Shown: positions 45,768 through 55,564, numbered from the stretch's first letter. The stretch: DNA of 64,000 nt from Paraburkholderia franconis (GCF_009362735.1 NZ_WHNP01000013.1:62001-126000), one strand, 5' to 3'. The notes: generated from the letters alone by a model not told the origin. A program made the numbers and translations.

Positions 45768-48131
45768 ATGACCTATCAAGTTCTCGCACGCAAATGGCGG
45801 CCGAAGGATTTTGCTTCGCTCGTCGGACAGGAGCACGTGGTGCGCGCGCTCACGCACGCGCTCGACGGTGGCCGTCTGCACCACGCCTATCTGTTTACGG
45901 GCACGCGCGGCGTCGGCAAGACGACGCTCTCGCGTATCTTCGCGAAGGCGCTCAATTGTGAAACGGGCGTGACGGCCACGCCGTGTGGCGTTTGCCGCGC
46001 TTGCCGCGAGATCGACGAAGGGCGCTTCGTCGATTACGTCGAGATGGATGCGGCGAGCAACCGTGGTGTCGACGAAATGGCCGCGCTGCTGGAACGCGCT
46101 GTGTATGCGCCCGTCGATGCGCGCTTCAAGGTCTACATGATCGACGAAGTGCACATGCTCACGAACCACGCGTTCAACGCGATGTTGAAGACGCTGGAAG
46201 AGCCGCCGCCGCACGTGAAGTTCATCCTCGCGACGACCGACCCGCAGAAGATTCCTGTCACGGTGCTCTCGCGCTGCCTTCAGTTCAACCTGAAGCAGAT
46301 GCCGGCAGGGCATATCGTCTCGCACCTGGAACGCATCCTCGGCGAAGAGAACATTCCGCACGAGGCGCAGGCATTGCGCCTGCTCGCGCGCGCCGCGGAC
46401 GGTTCGATGCGCGATGCGCTGTCGCTGACCGACCAGGCGATCGCGTACTCGGCCAATCAGGTCACTGAGGAAGCCGTGCGCGGCATGCTCGGCGCGCTCG
46501 ACCAGAGCTATCTGATTCGTCTCCTCGATGCGCTCGTCGCGGGCGACGGCGCCGAGGTGCTGTCTGTCGCCGACGAGATGGCGTTGCGCAGTCTGTCGTT
46601 TTCGACCGCGCTGCAAGACCTCGCAGGTCTTTTGCACAAGATCGCGTGGGCGCAGTTCGCGCCGTCGTCGGTGCTGGAAGAGTGGCCGGAGGCCGCCGAC
46701 CTGCGCCGTTTCGCCGATGCGCTGAGCCCCGAGCAGGTTCAGTTGTTCTATCAGATCGCGACGATCGGCCGAAGCGAGCTGGGCCTCGCGCCCGACGAAT
46801 ACGCGGGTTTCACGATGACGCTATTGCGGATGCTCGCGTTCGAGCCGGCGCCGAATGGCGGCGGTGGTGGCGTGGCGCCTGCGGGACGCTCGACGGTTCC
46901 GGCTGCGGCTGGATCGAAGCGTGCGGGCACGCCCGTCGCGGCGGCTCCTGTGCGCGAGGCACAGGCTCGTCCGATTGAGACGCCGGCCGCTGCACCGAAG
47001 CCCGAATCCGTGCCCGCTCAGCCGAAAGCAGTCAGCGAAGCACCTGAAATCGCAGCAGCTGCAACGGTCGATATTGGCGTGACACCGATGGCGTCCACCG
47101 CCGGGTCCGAGGACGTCGACGAAGCACCTGCTGCCCCAAACGCTTCGGAAGATTTGCCAACCGACTCCGCCACGCCGGACGACAACGCGCCAGCACAAGC
47201 CGCAGCCGCGCCGCAACGTCAGCCCGAAGCTGCGCCGCGTCGCGCGGGCGGCGCCCGCGCCGCGCTCGACGTGCTGCGCAACGCGGGCATGAAGGTGTCG
47301 ACGGATCGCGGCGCTTCGGCCCGTTCGGCTTCCGCTGCGCCCGCCGCAGCAGCGTCTCCCGCGGCGACGGCGAAGCCCGCCGCGCCGCGCGTCGCCGTTC
47401 GCGTGCCGGCACCCGATCCCGCGCGCCGCGCCGCCGCCGCGCAACAGGAGGCCACCGCGCGAGCCCAGCCGTCGCGTGCCGCGCAACAGCAGGGTGGCTC
47501 GTCCGTTCCGCCGTGGGAAGACATTCCGCCCGACGACTATATTCCCGCTTCGTCGGACGATGCGTTCTTCGCACCTTCCGACGACAACTTCATTCCCGTC
47601 TTCGACAGCGGCCCCGATGACGTGGTCGTCGCGCGAGGCAGTGCGTCCGCCGCGGCGCCCGCAGCCGCGCCCGTCGTCGACATCCGCACGCTGCCGCCCG
47701 CCGTGCCGCTCAATGCGATCGGTTTCGACGGCGACTGGCCGGCGCTCGCCGTCACGCTGCCGCTCAAGGGCATCTCGTATCAGCTCGCGTTCAACAGCGA
47801 GTTGATGGCCGTCGAGGGCAAGACGCTGAAGCTCAACGTCGCGGTCCAGCTCTACGCCGAGCCTGCGCAGATCGTGAAGCTGAAAGCGGCGCTCGCCGAA
47901 CGGCTCGGCAGCGAGATCGACGTGCAGGTCGAAGTCGGTCCCGTGCAGCGCACGGCTGCGGTGCTCGATGCGGTCGAGCGCGCGCAGCGTCAACGGGAAG
48001 CCGAGCGCGAAATCGGCGCCGATCCGTTCGTGCAATCTCTGATCCGCGAGTTCGGCGCGAGCATCGTGCCGGGCTCGGTGCGTCCCGTCACGCCGGGCGC
48101 CGACGGCGGTCACAACGCCGCCAGCCACTGA
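45768..48131 (+). CDS. dnaX: DNA polymerase III subunit gamma/tau
   Basis: Clamp-loader ATPase of 787 residues. N-terminal MTYQVLARKWRPKDFASLVGQ and AAA+ domain with Walker A GTRGVGKTTLSRIF, a zinc-binding Cys set (CETGVTATPCGVCRAC), Walker B KVYMIDEVHM, sensor LATTDPQKIP. A domain III follows, then about 270 residues of Ala/Pro-rich linker with a tau-like C-terminal segment (about 640-760). I see no A-rich slippery heptamer of the E. coli dnaX type, so a separate gamma product is not predicted by that route. TACAAT 6 bp before the ATG suggests a leaderless transcript. Confidence 0.96.
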   Translation: MTYQVLARKWRPKDFASLVGQEHVVRALTHALDGGRLHHAYLFTGTRGVGKTTLSRIFAKALNCETGVTATPCGVCRACREIDEGRFVDYVEMDAASNRGVDEMAALLERAVYAPVDARFKVYMIDEVHMLTNHAFNAMLKTLEEPPPHVKFILATTDPQKIPVTVLSRCLQFNLKQMPAGHIVSHLERILGEENIPHEAQALRLLARAADGSMRDALSLTDQAIAYSANQVTEEAVRGMLGALDQSYLIRLLDALVAGDGAEVLSVADEMALRSLSFSTALQDLAGLLHKIAWAQFAPSSVLEEWPEAADLRRFADALSPEQVQLFYQIATIGRSELGLAPDEYAGFTMTLLRMLAFEPAPNGGGGGVAPAGRSTVPAAAGSKRAGTPVAAAPVREAQARPIETPAAAPKPESVPAQPKAVSEAPEIAAAATVDIGVTPMASTAGSEDVDEAPAAPNASEDLPTDSATPDDNAPAQAAAAPQRQPEAAPRRAGGARAALDVLRNAGMKVSTDRGASARSASAAPAAAASPAATAKPAAPRVAVRVPAPDPARRAAAAQQEATARAQPSRAAQQQGGSSVPPWEDIPPDDYIPASSDDAFFAPSDDNFIPVFDSGPDDVVVARGSASAAAPAAAPVVDIRTLPPAVPLNAIGFDGDWPALAVTLPLKGISYQLAFNSELMAVEGKTLKLNVAVQLYAEPAQIVKLKAALAERLGSEIDVQVEVGPVQRTAAVLDAVERAQRQREAEREIGADPFVQSLIREFGASIVPGSVRPVTPGADGGHNAASH

Positions 48132-48193
48132 TTCCCGCGCGCGCCGGATGAGCGCGCGTCAACCGGATTTCACCATTACGAAGGAGCAAGTCC

Positions 48194-48520
48194 ATGATGA
48201 AAGGTCAACTCGCCGGGCTGATGAAGCAAGCCCAGCAGATGCAAGAGAACATGAAGAAGATGCAGGAGCAACTCGCGCAGATCGAAGTCGAGGGGCAGTC
48301 GGGCGCGGGCCTCGTCAAGGTGACGATGACCTGCAAGAACGACGTGCGCCGCGTGTCGATCGATCCGAGCCTGCTCGCCGACGACAAGGACATGCTCGAA
48401 GATCTCGTGGCGGCTGCGTTCAACGACGCTGTGCGCAAGGCGGAAGCCACCGCGCAGGAGAAGATGGGCGGCATGACCTCGGGCCTGCCGCTGCCGCCGG
48501 GCTTCAAGCTGCCGTTCTGA
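48194..48520 (+). CDS. ybaB: YbaB/EbfC nucleoid-associated protein
   Basis: Small DNA-binding protein of 108 residues, dimer-forming: MMKGQLAGLMKQAQQMQENM, helical N-terminus, then IEVEGQSGAGLVKVTMTCKNDVRRV, then a Met/Gly/Pro/Leu-rich C-terminus (GGMTSGLPLPPGFKLPF). AAGGAG 8 nt upstream supports the ATG at 48194. dnaX upstream and recR downstream; the classic dnaX-ybaB-recR order. Confidence 0.96.
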   Translation: MMKGQLAGLMKQAQQMQENMKKMQEQLAQIEVEGQSGAGLVKVTMTCKNDVRRVSIDPSLLADDKDMLEDLVAAAFNDAVRKAEATAQEKMGGMTSGLPLPPGFKLPF

Positions 48521-48611
48521 TCGCACGGGCTGTTCGCGCGCGGGCACCGGGCGCTTCGCCCGCAGCCCGTGCGCGCCTCGCCGAACCCACCATCGACGCC
48601 GCCGTTCCAGC

Positions 48612-49208
48612 ATGAAACAACCTTCCGCCTTGTCGGCGCTCGTCGAAGCGCTGCGCGTTCTGCCCGGCGTCGGGCCGAAGTCGGCGCAACGCATGGCGTA
48701 CCACCTGATGCAGCACGATCGGGACGGCGCCGAAAAGCTCGGCCGCTCGCTGCTGTTCGCGACCGAGCATCTGCAGCACTGCGAGAAGTGCAACACCTTC
48801 ACGGAAGCGCAGATCTGCGAGGTCTGCAGCGATACCGAACGTGATCCGACGCTGCTGTGCGTCGTCGAAACACCCGCCGATCAGATCATGCTCGAACAGA
48901 CGATGACTTATCGCGGGCTCTATTTCGTGCTGATGGGACGCCTGAGTCCGCTCGACGGCATCGGCCCGAAAGAGATTCATTTCGACCGGCTCGTCAAACG
49001 CGCATCGGATGGCGTCGTCAAGGAAGTGGTGCTCGCGACCAACTTCACCAACGAAGGCGAGGCGACCGCGCACTACCTCGGGCAAACGCTGAAGGCACGC
49101 GGCCTGTCGGTGACGCGTCTCGCGCGCGGCGTGCCCGTTGGCGGCGAGCTCGAGTATGTCGATGCGGGCACCATCGCGCGCGCGATGCTCGACAGGCGCT
49201 CGATGTAG
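48612..49208 (+). CDS. recR: Recombination protein RecR
   Basis: Protein of 198 residues in the RecFOR pathway, loading RecA at gaps. Order: HhH-like N-terminus (LPGVGPKSAQRMAYHLM), four-Cys zinc finger (CEKCNTFTEAQICEVC), Toprim domain (about 80-175; LCVVETPADQIMLEQ, LATNFTNEGEATAHYLGQ), C-terminal GGELEYVDAGTIARAM. It completes the dnaX-ybaB-recR unit. Confidence 0.97.
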   Translation: MKQPSALSALVEALRVLPGVGPKSAQRMAYHLMQHDRDGAEKLGRSLLFATEHLQHCEKCNTFTEAQICEVCSDTERDPTLLCVVETPADQIMLEQTMTYRGLYFVLMGRLSPLDGIGPKEIHFDRLVKRASDGVVKEVVLATNFTNEGEATAHYLGQTLKARGLSVTRLARGVPVGGELEYVDAGTIARAMLDRRSM

Positions 49209-49295
49209 CAGCTAGTGAGCATCGAACCCGCATTGAACGCGTAGCGCACGGATGCATCGGCCTCGTCTGGCAAGTACAAGAAGATCGGGAGACAC

Positions 49296-50537
49296 ATGAG
49301 CACATCGACTGCAACGCCAGAAGAACAACACAAAGGACCAACCCAGGGCCCGCTCGCGGGCGTCAAGGTGCTCGAGCTCGGCACGCTGATCGCCGGGCCG
49401 TTCGCCGCGCGCTTTCTCGGCGAGTTCGGCGCGGACGTGATCAAGATCGAAGACCCGAAGGGCGGCGATCCGCTGCGCAAGTGGCGCAAGCTCTATCCCG
49501 AAGCGGGCGGCACGTCGCTGTGGTGGGCCGTGCAGGCGCGCAACAAAAAGTCGGTGACGATCAATCTCAAGGCCGACGAAGGCAAGGAAATCGTCCGCAA
49601 GCTCGCGCAAGAAGCGGATATCGTCGTCGAGAATTTCCGGCCGGGGCTGCTCGAAAAGCTCGGGCTCGGCTATGACGTGCTGTCGAAGGACAACCCCGGT
49701 CTCGTGATGGTGCGCCTGTCCGGCTACGGGCAGACGGGGCCGTATCGCGACCGTCCGGGCTTCGGCGCGATCGCGGAATCGATGGGCGGTCTGCGTCATA
49801 TCACCGGGTATCCGGATCTGCCGCCGCCGCGCATCGGCATTTCGATCGGCGATTCGATCGCGGCGCTGCATGGTGTGATCGGCGCGCTGATGGCGCTGCA
49901 TCACCGCCAGGTGAACGGCGGCAAAGGGCAGATCGTCGATGTCGCGCTGTACGAAGCCGTCTTCAACATGATGGAAAGCGTGGTGCCCGAGTATGGCGTC
50001 TATGGCATGGTGCGCGAGCGCACGGGCGCTTCATTGCCGGGCATCGTGCCGTCGAATACCTATCCGTGCCGCGACGGCAGCATCGTGATCGGCGGCAACA
50101 GCGATCCGATTTTCAAGCGACTGATGATCGCGATCGACCGTGACGACCTCGCGAACGATCCTGCGCTCGCGCACAACGATGGCCGGGTGCCGCGCACACA
50201 GGAGATCGACGGCGCGATCGCGGCGTGGCTCGCGGATCGCACGATCGACGAAGCGCTCGACGTGCTGAACGCGGCCGACGTACCCGTGGGCCGCATCTAT
50301 AGCGTCGCGGACATGTTCACCGATCCGCAATACGCCGCGCGCCAGATGATCCAGAGCTTCAAATGGCAGGACGGCCGTGACATCGCGTTGCCGGGCGTCA
50401 CGCCGAAACTCTCCGAAACGCCCGGCGAAACGCGCTGGCTCGGGCCCGAACTGGGTGAACATACGGATGAAGTTCTGCAAACGCTGGGTTATGATGCGGA
50501 CCACATCGCAAGGTTGCACGCGCAACAGATCGTTTGA
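49296..50537 (+). CDS. CaiB/BaiF (family III) CoA-transferase
   Basis: CoA-transferase of 413 residues (typical for the family). Motifs: GVKVLELGTLIAGPFAARFL, GADVIKIEDPKGGDP, NKKSVTINLKADEGKEI, GYGQTGPYRDRPGFG, SIGDSIAALHGVIGAL with the catalytic Asp of family III enzymes. They move CoA between carboxylic acids (for example oxalate, succinate or carnitine). The acid cannot be named. It lies 111 bp upstream of an ABC importer in the same direction. Confidence 0.93.
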   Translation: MSTSTATPEEQHKGPTQGPLAGVKVLELGTLIAGPFAARFLGEFGADVIKIEDPKGGDPLRKWRKLYPEAGGTSLWWAVQARNKKSVTINLKADEGKEIVRKLAQEADIVVENFRPGLLEKLGLGYDVLSKDNPGLVMVRLSGYGQTGPYRDRPGFGAIAESMGGLRHITGYPDLPPPRIGISIGDSIAALHGVIGALMALHHRQVNGGKGQIVDVALYEAVFNMMESVVPEYGVYGMVRERTGASLPGIVPSNTYPCRDGSIVIGGNSDPIFKRLMIAIDRDDLANDPALAHNDGRVPRTQEIDGAIAAWLADRTIDEALDVLNAADVPVGRIYSVADMFTDPQYAARQMIQSFKWQDGRDIALPGVTPKLSETPGETRWLGPELGEHTDEVLQTLGYDADHIARLHAQQIV

Positions 50538-50648
50538 ACGGGGAACGGACCAGCGCGTGAGCGCGCGCGAACAGTGCACAAAGCGCGCGTGCAGACCGGC
50601 CGACCAGGCCGGCGACAGAACAACGATAGAAGAAACGGAGACAGGACC

Positions 50649-51686
50649 ATGCAACGAAGAAGCTTTCTCGCAGGCACCGCGGCGCTCGCGGGCGCATCGC
50701 TCGTCGGCTCGCCGCTCGCATTCGGGCAAGGCAAGCTGGAGACGTCGAAAGTTGCGATCGCCGTCGGCGGCAAGAATCTTTTCTACTATCTGCCCCTCAC
50801 GATTGCCGAGCGCCGTAATTTCTTCAAGGACGAAGGGCTCGAAGTCGAGATCTCCGACTTCGCGGGCGGCTCGCAGGCGTTGAAGGCGGCTGTCGGCGGC
50901 AGTGCAGATGTCGTCTCCGGCGCGTTCGAACACACGCTGCTGCTGCAGGCGAAGAACCAGTACTTCCGTGAATTCGTGCTGCAAGGGCGCGCGCCGCAGA
51001 TCGTGCTCGCCATGTCGAAGAAGACGATGGCGAACTACAAGTCGATCGCGGACCTGAAGGGCAAGAAGATCGGCGTGACTGCTCCGGGTTCGTCGACGTC
51101 GATCATGGCGAGCTTCGTGCTCGCGAAAGCCGGGCTGACCGCGAAAGACGTGTCGTTCATCGGCGTCGGCGCCGGCGCGGGGGCGATCGCCGCGCTGCAA
51201 TCGGGGCAGATCGACGCGCTCGCCAATCTCGATCCGGTGATGACGAAGCTCGAACGCTCGGGCGAGATTCGCGTCGTGTCCGACACGCGCACGCTCAACG
51301 ATACGCACACGGTGTTCGGCGGCAACATGCCTGCCGGCTGCCTGTATGCGTCGCAAGCGTTCATCAGCAAGAATCCGAACACGACGCAGGCGCTCGCCAA
51401 CGCGATGGTGCGCGCGCTGAAGTGGCTGCAAACAGCGACGGGCACCGAACTAATCAACACCGTGCCCGAGTCGTACCTGCTCGGCGACCGCGCACTGTAT
51501 CTGGATTCGTGGCAGCACGTGAAAGAGGCGATGTCGCCCGATGGCCTGATGCCCGCCGACGGCCCCGCGACGTCGCTCAAGACGCTGCAGGCCTTCGACG
51601 ACACCGTGAAGGGCAAGCCGATCGATCTGTCGAAGAGCTGGACGAACGACTTCGTGAAGAAAGCGCTCACGACGGTCAGGGCGTAA
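50649..51686 (+). CDS. ABC transporter substrate-binding protein, NMT1/SsuA-like
   Basis: Periplasmic solute-binding protein of 345 residues, nearest the SsuA/TauA/THI5-like type 2 fold. The N-terminus MQRRSFLAGTAALAG has an RRxFL motif, so export may be by Tat. Motifs include NLFYYLPLTIAERRNFFKDEGLEVE near residue 33 and GSADVVSGAFEHTL. The ligand is unknown (candidates: sulfonate, nitrate-like, aromatic or pyrimidine precursors). ATG 50649 follows a GGAG at 50636-50640. Confidence 0.92.
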   Translation: MQRRSFLAGTAALAGASLVGSPLAFGQGKLETSKVAIAVGGKNLFYYLPLTIAERRNFFKDEGLEVEISDFAGGSQALKAAVGGSADVVSGAFEHTLLLQAKNQYFREFVLQGRAPQIVLAMSKKTMANYKSIADLKGKKIGVTAPGSSTSIMASFVLAKAGLTAKDVSFIGVGAGAGAIAALQSGQIDALANLDPVMTKLERSGEIRVVSDTRTLNDTHTVFGGNMPAGCLYASQAFISKNPNTTQALANAMVRALKWLQTATGTELINTVPESYLLGDRALYLDSWQHVKEAMSPDGLMPADGPATSLKTLQAFDDTVKGKPIDLSKSWTNDFVKKALTTVRA

Positions 51687-51826
51687 CGCACTGGCGCAAG
51701 GACAACGACAGGCACAAGGGCGAGCGCCTGCGTCGCGCTCGCCTTTCAGGCAGAACGCGCAGTCGCGCCGTCACATCCTTGTCCGAAACCTCGAACCATC
51801 AAAGCATCGAAGAAGCGAGCCGAACG

Positions 51827-52651
51827 ATGACCGTTGCTGCCTTGGCGCTCGAAAACATCACCTGCACATTTGCGTCGCGTGAGAATCGCGCCCAGCGATA
51901 CACCGCCGTCAAGGACACGACCTTGCGCATCGCGCCGGGCGAATTCGTATCGGTCGTCGGGCCGACGGGCTGCGGCAAGTCGACGTTGCTGAACGTTGGC
52001 GCGGGGCTGCTGGAGCCGTCGTCGGGCGCGGTGACGGTGTTCGGCGAGAAGCTGTCGGGCATCAACCGGCGCGCGGGCTACATGTTCCAGGCCGATGCGC
52101 TGATGCCGTGGCGCTCGGCGCTCGACAACGTGATCGCAGGCCTGTCTTTCCATAACGTGCCGCGCGCCGAAGCCCGCTCACGTGCGGAAGAATGGCTCAA
52201 GCGCGTCGGCCTCGGCGGCTTCGGAGACCGTTATCCGCATCAGCTGTCGGGCGGCATGCGAAAGCGGGTTGCGATGGCGCAGACGCTGATCCTCGATCCC
52301 GACATCATCCTGATGGACGAGCCGTTTTCCGCGCTCGACATCCAGACGCGCCAGTTGATGGAAAACGAGCTGCTCGATCTGTGGGCCGCGAAACGCAAGG
52401 CCGTGCTGTTCATCACGCACGATCTCGACGAAGCGATCGCGATGTCGGATCGCGTCGTCGTGCTGTCGGCGGGGCCTGGCACGCGGCCCATCGGCGAGTT
52501 CACGATCGATCTGCCGCGTCCGCGCGACGTCGCCGAAGTGCGCTCGCATCCGCGCTTCGTCGAACTGCATGCTCAGATCTGGAGCGTGCTGCGCGATGAA
52601 GTGCTGAAGGGTTATCAGCAGCAACTGACGGCTGTGCAGGAGAACAACTGA
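51827..52651 (+). CDS. ABC transporter ATP-binding protein
   Basis: ATPase of 274 residues of the SsuB/TauB type. Walker A GPTGCGKSTLL, Q-loop in MFQADALMPW, signature LSGGMRKRVAMAQ, Walker B DIILMDEPFSALD, H-loop ITHDLDEAI. Start ATG 51827 (MTVAALALENITCTFA). It follows the binding protein by 140 bp and precedes the permease by 1 bp. Confidence 0.94.
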   Translation: MTVAALALENITCTFASRENRAQRYTAVKDTTLRIAPGEFVSVVGPTGCGKSTLLNVGAGLLEPSSGAVTVFGEKLSGINRRAGYMFQADALMPWRSALDNVIAGLSFHNVPRAEARSRAEEWLKRVGLGGFGDRYPHQLSGGMRKRVAMAQTLILDPDIILMDEPFSALDIQTRQLMENELLDLWAAKRKAVLFITHDLDEAIAMSDRVVVLSAGPGTRPIGEFTIDLPRPRDVAEVRSHPRFVELHAQIWSVLRDEVLKGYQQQLTAVQENN

Positions 52652-52652
52652 G

Positions 52653-53477
52653 ATGTGGAAAGTCTTGCGTCCGAACCGCGCGAATCTCGTGATCTGGCAG
52701 TGGCTGCTGCTCGTGCTGTCCTTCGTGCTCTGGTACGTGCTGACGAGTCCGACGCTGTTGCCCGCGTTCTATTTCGACGATCCGAACAAGGCCGCGTTCT
52801 TCTTCGGCGAGCCGCAAAAAGTGCTCGTGCGAATCTGGGAGTGGTTCGCGTCCGGCGAGATCTATCTGCATCTGTGGATCACGCTGATCGAGACGGTGCT
52901 CGCGTTCGCGCTCGGCACGGTGCTGGGGCTCGGCGTCGGCCTGTGGCTCGCGCTATCGCCGCTCGCGAGCGCGCTGTTCGATCCTTACATCAAGGCAGCG
53001 AACTCGATGCCGCGCGTGATTCTCGCGCCTATCTTCGGCGTGTGGTTCGGCTTGGGGATCTGGTCGAAGGTCGCGCTCGGCGTGACGCTAGTGTTCTTCA
53101 TCGTGTTCTTCAACGTCTATCAGGGCGTGAAGGAAGTGAGCCCCGTCGTGCTCGCGAACGCACGCATGCTCGGCGCGAACCGCAAGCAGCTGCTGCGCGC
53201 CGTCTATCTGCCGAGCGCGATGAGCTGGGTGTTTTCGAGCCTGCATACGTCGGTGGGACTCGCGTTCGTCGGCTCGGTGGTGGGCGAGTACCTGGGCTCG
53301 GCGCGCGGCGTCGGCTATCTGATCCTGCAAGCCGAGGGCACCTTCGATATCAACACGGTGTTCGCCGGCATTCTCGTGCTGACGGCCTTCGCGCTGATAC
53401 TCGATGCGATCGTCGGCATGCTGGAGCGGCGCCTGATGAAGTGGCAGCCGAAGAGCGGCGAGACGGAAAAGATCTGA
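52653..53477 (+). CDS. ABC transporter permease
   Basis: Inner-membrane permease of 274 residues with about six membrane segments and the EAA-type loop (RMLGANRKQLLRAVYLPSAM, residues ~170-189), as in SsuC/TauC. Start ATG 52653 one base after the ATPase stop, clearly co-transcribed. A hairpin terminator follows at 53501-53530. Confidence 0.94.
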   Translation: MWKVLRPNRANLVIWQWLLLVLSFVLWYVLTSPTLLPAFYFDDPNKAAFFFGEPQKVLVRIWEWFASGEIYLHLWITLIETVLAFALGTVLGLGVGLWLALSPLASALFDPYIKAANSMPRVILAPIFGVWFGLGIWSKVALGVTLVFFIVFFNVYQGVKEVSPVVLANARMLGANRKQLLRAVYLPSAMSWVFSSLHTSVGLAFVGSVVGEYLGSARGVGYLILQAEGTFDINTVFAGILVLTAFALILDAIVGMLERRLMKWQPKSGETEKI

Positions 53478-53500
53478 TCGCCGGTGTATCGAAAGAAGAA

Positions 53501-53540
53501 CGGCGCGTGACCTGCAAGGGCCACGCGCCGTTTGTCGTTG
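53501..53540 (+). terminator. Probable terminator between the ABC permease and the quinone oxidoreductase
   Basis: Stem CGGCGCGTG (53501-53509) with CACGCGCCG (53522-53530), 12-nt loop, followed on the plus strand by TTTGTCGTTG. It is short of Ts but sits between convergent genes. Confidence 0.65.
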
Positions 53541-53559
53541 AGCAGCCGGTACGACGTGC

Positions 53560-54534
53560 TTACGGCGTGATCACGATCTTGCCGAGCACGCGCCGCTGCG
53601 CCATGTCGTTGAGCGCGCGCGGCGTATCTTCGAGCGGATAGCGCGCCGATACCAGCGGATTGAGTTTGCCTTCGCGAATCCAGCCGATCATCTCCTGGAA
53701 CGCAGCCGCGTTGCGCTGCGGTTCGCGGCGCGCGAAATCGCCCCAGAACACGCCGACGATGCTCGCGCCTTTCAGCAACGCGAGATTGAGCGGCAGCTTC
53801 GGAATCTCGCCGTTCGCAAAGCCGACGACGAGATAGCGCCCACGCCATCCTATGCTGCGAAACGCGGGCTCCGCATAACCGCCGCCGACCGGGTCATAGA
53901 TCACGTCGGGACCTTTGCCGTCCGTCAGCGCGTTGATGCGTTCGCGCAGGTCTTCCGTCGCGTAGTTGATGGTCGCGTCGGCGCCATGCGTGACACAGGT
54001 CGCGAGCTTCTCGTCGCTCGATGCCGCAGCGATCACACGCGCGCCGAGCGCCTTGCCGATCTCGACGGCCGCGAGCCCGACGCCGCCCGCCGCGCCCAGC
54101 ACGAGCATCGTTTCGCCCGCTTTCAACGCCGCGCGATCGACGACGGCATGATGCGACGTGCCGTATGCGAGCGTGAAGATGGCGGCCGTCTCCATGTCGG
54201 CGTCGTCGGGCAGCGGCACGCAGGCGCTCGCATCGGCGAGGGCCTGCTCGGCAAAGCCGCCTTGCTGCGTATAGGCCACCACGCGCATGCCCGGCTTGAA
54301 CTGCGTGACGCCGTCGCCGACCGCGCGCACGATGCCCGCGACTTCCGCGCCGGGCGTGAAGGGCAGGGGCGGCTTGAACTGATATTTATTCTGGATGATC
54401 AGCACGTCAGGAAAATTGACGCTTGCGGCTTTCACGTCGATCACGATCTGGCCGGCTTGCGGCTGAAGATCGGGCAATTCCTCGATGCTGAGTGTCTCGG
54501 GCGGACCATAGTGGTTGCAGCGGATTGCGCGCAT
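53560..54534 (-). CDS. NADPH:quinone oxidoreductase family protein (zinc-independent MDR)
   Basis: Medium-chain dehydrogenase/reductase of 324 residues: MRAIRCNHYGPPETLSIEEL, GxGxxG-type nucleotide motif LGAAGGVGLAAVEIGKALGA near residue 150, and the typical QOR C-terminus ending ALNDMAQRRVLGKIVITP. No structural or catalytic zinc Cys cluster is seen, so it is the quinone reductase type. The physiological substrate is unknown. Convergent with the ABC operon. Confidence 0.92.
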   Translation of the reverse strand: MRAIRCNHYGPPETLSIEELPDLQPQAGQIVIDVKAASVNFPDVLIIQNKYQFKPPLPFTPGAEVAGIVRAVGDGVTQFKPGMRVVAYTQQGGFAEQALADASACVPLPDDADMETAAIFTLAYGTSHHAVVDRAALKAGETMLVLGAAGGVGLAAVEIGKALGARVIAAASSDEKLATCVTHGADATINYATEDLRERINALTDGKGPDVIYDPVGGGYAEPAFRSIGWRGRYLVVGFANGEIPKLPLNLALLKGASIVGVFWGDFARREPQRNAAAFQEMIGWIREGKLNPLVSARYPLEDTPRALNDMAQRRVLGKIVITP

Positions 54535-54805
54535 CGTGTCTCCAGTCGATAAGTGTCCATTGCAAGCTTGACGGGCTCATAAGCGTGCTGTCGATCAGCA
54601 TGCTTGCCGCGATCTTCATACGCTGTTCAGGCAATGAAGCGCCAGCAATAAAACGAACCCTCGCAGCGAAGCAGTGTAAAGCAAGCGCGAACGACCGTGC
54701 GCTTCCGCTACGGCACGAAGCCCATGAAGCCATGCGTTCAGACATAGGCATGCGGCAGGCCAGCGTGTCGTTCGCGTGCCTTGTTTCCTCGGTTACAATC
54801 GGCGC

Positions 54806-55564
54806 ATGCGAATCCTACTCAGCAATGACGACGGTTATCTGGCGCCCGGCCTTGCCGCGCTTTACGAAGCGCTCAAGCCGCTCGCCGATGTCACCGTGAT
54901 GGCACCCGAACAGAATTGCAGCGGCGCGTCGAACTCGCTGACGCTCTCGCGCCCGCTGTCGGTGCTGCGCTCGGCCAACGGCTTCTACTACGTGAACGGC
55001 ACGCCGACCGATTCCGTCCACATCGCGCTGACGGGCATGCTCGACCATACGCCGGACCTCGTCGTGTCGGGCATCAACAACGGTCAGAACATGGGCGAGG
55101 ACACGCTGTACTCGGGCACGGTCGCCGCCGCGACGGAAGGCATCATGTTCGGCGTGCCCGCGATCGCGTTTTCGCTCGTCGATAAAGACTGGGTGCACCT
55201 CGAAGACGCTACGCGCGTCGCCACCGAAATCGTCGCGCACTATCTCGAACGTCCGCTGCCGGGCCATCCCCTGCTGAACGTCAACATACCGAACCTGCCT
55301 TACGAACAGTTGCGCGACTGGCGCATCACGCGCCTCGGCAAGCGGCATCCGTCGCAGCCGGTGATCCGGCAGACCAATCCGCGCGGCGAGCCGATCTACT
55401 GGATCGGTCCGTCGGGCGGCGCGCGCGATGCCAGCGAAGGCACCGACTTCCATGCAGTCGCGAACGGCTTCGTGTCGATCACGCCGCTGCAACTCGATCT
55501 GACCGATACGGCCATGCTGCCCGCGGCGTGCGACTGGGTGCGCGCGGGGAGCGGCACTTCATGA
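54806..55564 (+). CDS. surE: 5'-nucleotidase/survival protein SurE
   Basis: Metal-dependent nucleoside monophosphatase of 252 residues: MRILLSNDDGYLAPG with the Asp-Asp metal site, SGINNGQNMGEDTLYSGTVAAATEG, and RQTNPRGEPIYWIG near the C-terminus. ATG 54806 is preceded by TACAAT at 54794-54799 with six bases between and no Shine-Dalgarno, so a leaderless transcript is likely. Its stop overlaps the pcm start (ATGA); conserved surE-pcm-nlpD-rpoS order. Confidence 0.96.
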   Translation: MRILLSNDDGYLAPGLAALYEALKPLADVTVMAPEQNCSGASNSLTLSRPLSVLRSANGFYYVNGTPTDSVHIALTGMLDHTPDLVVSGINNGQNMGEDTLYSGTVAAATEGIMFGVPAIAFSLVDKDWVHLEDATRVATEIVAHYLERPLPGHPLLNVNIPNLPYEQLRDWRITRLGKRHPSQPVIRQTNPRGEPIYWIGPSGGARDASEGTDFHAVANGFVSITPLQLDLTDTAMLPAACDWVRAGSGTS

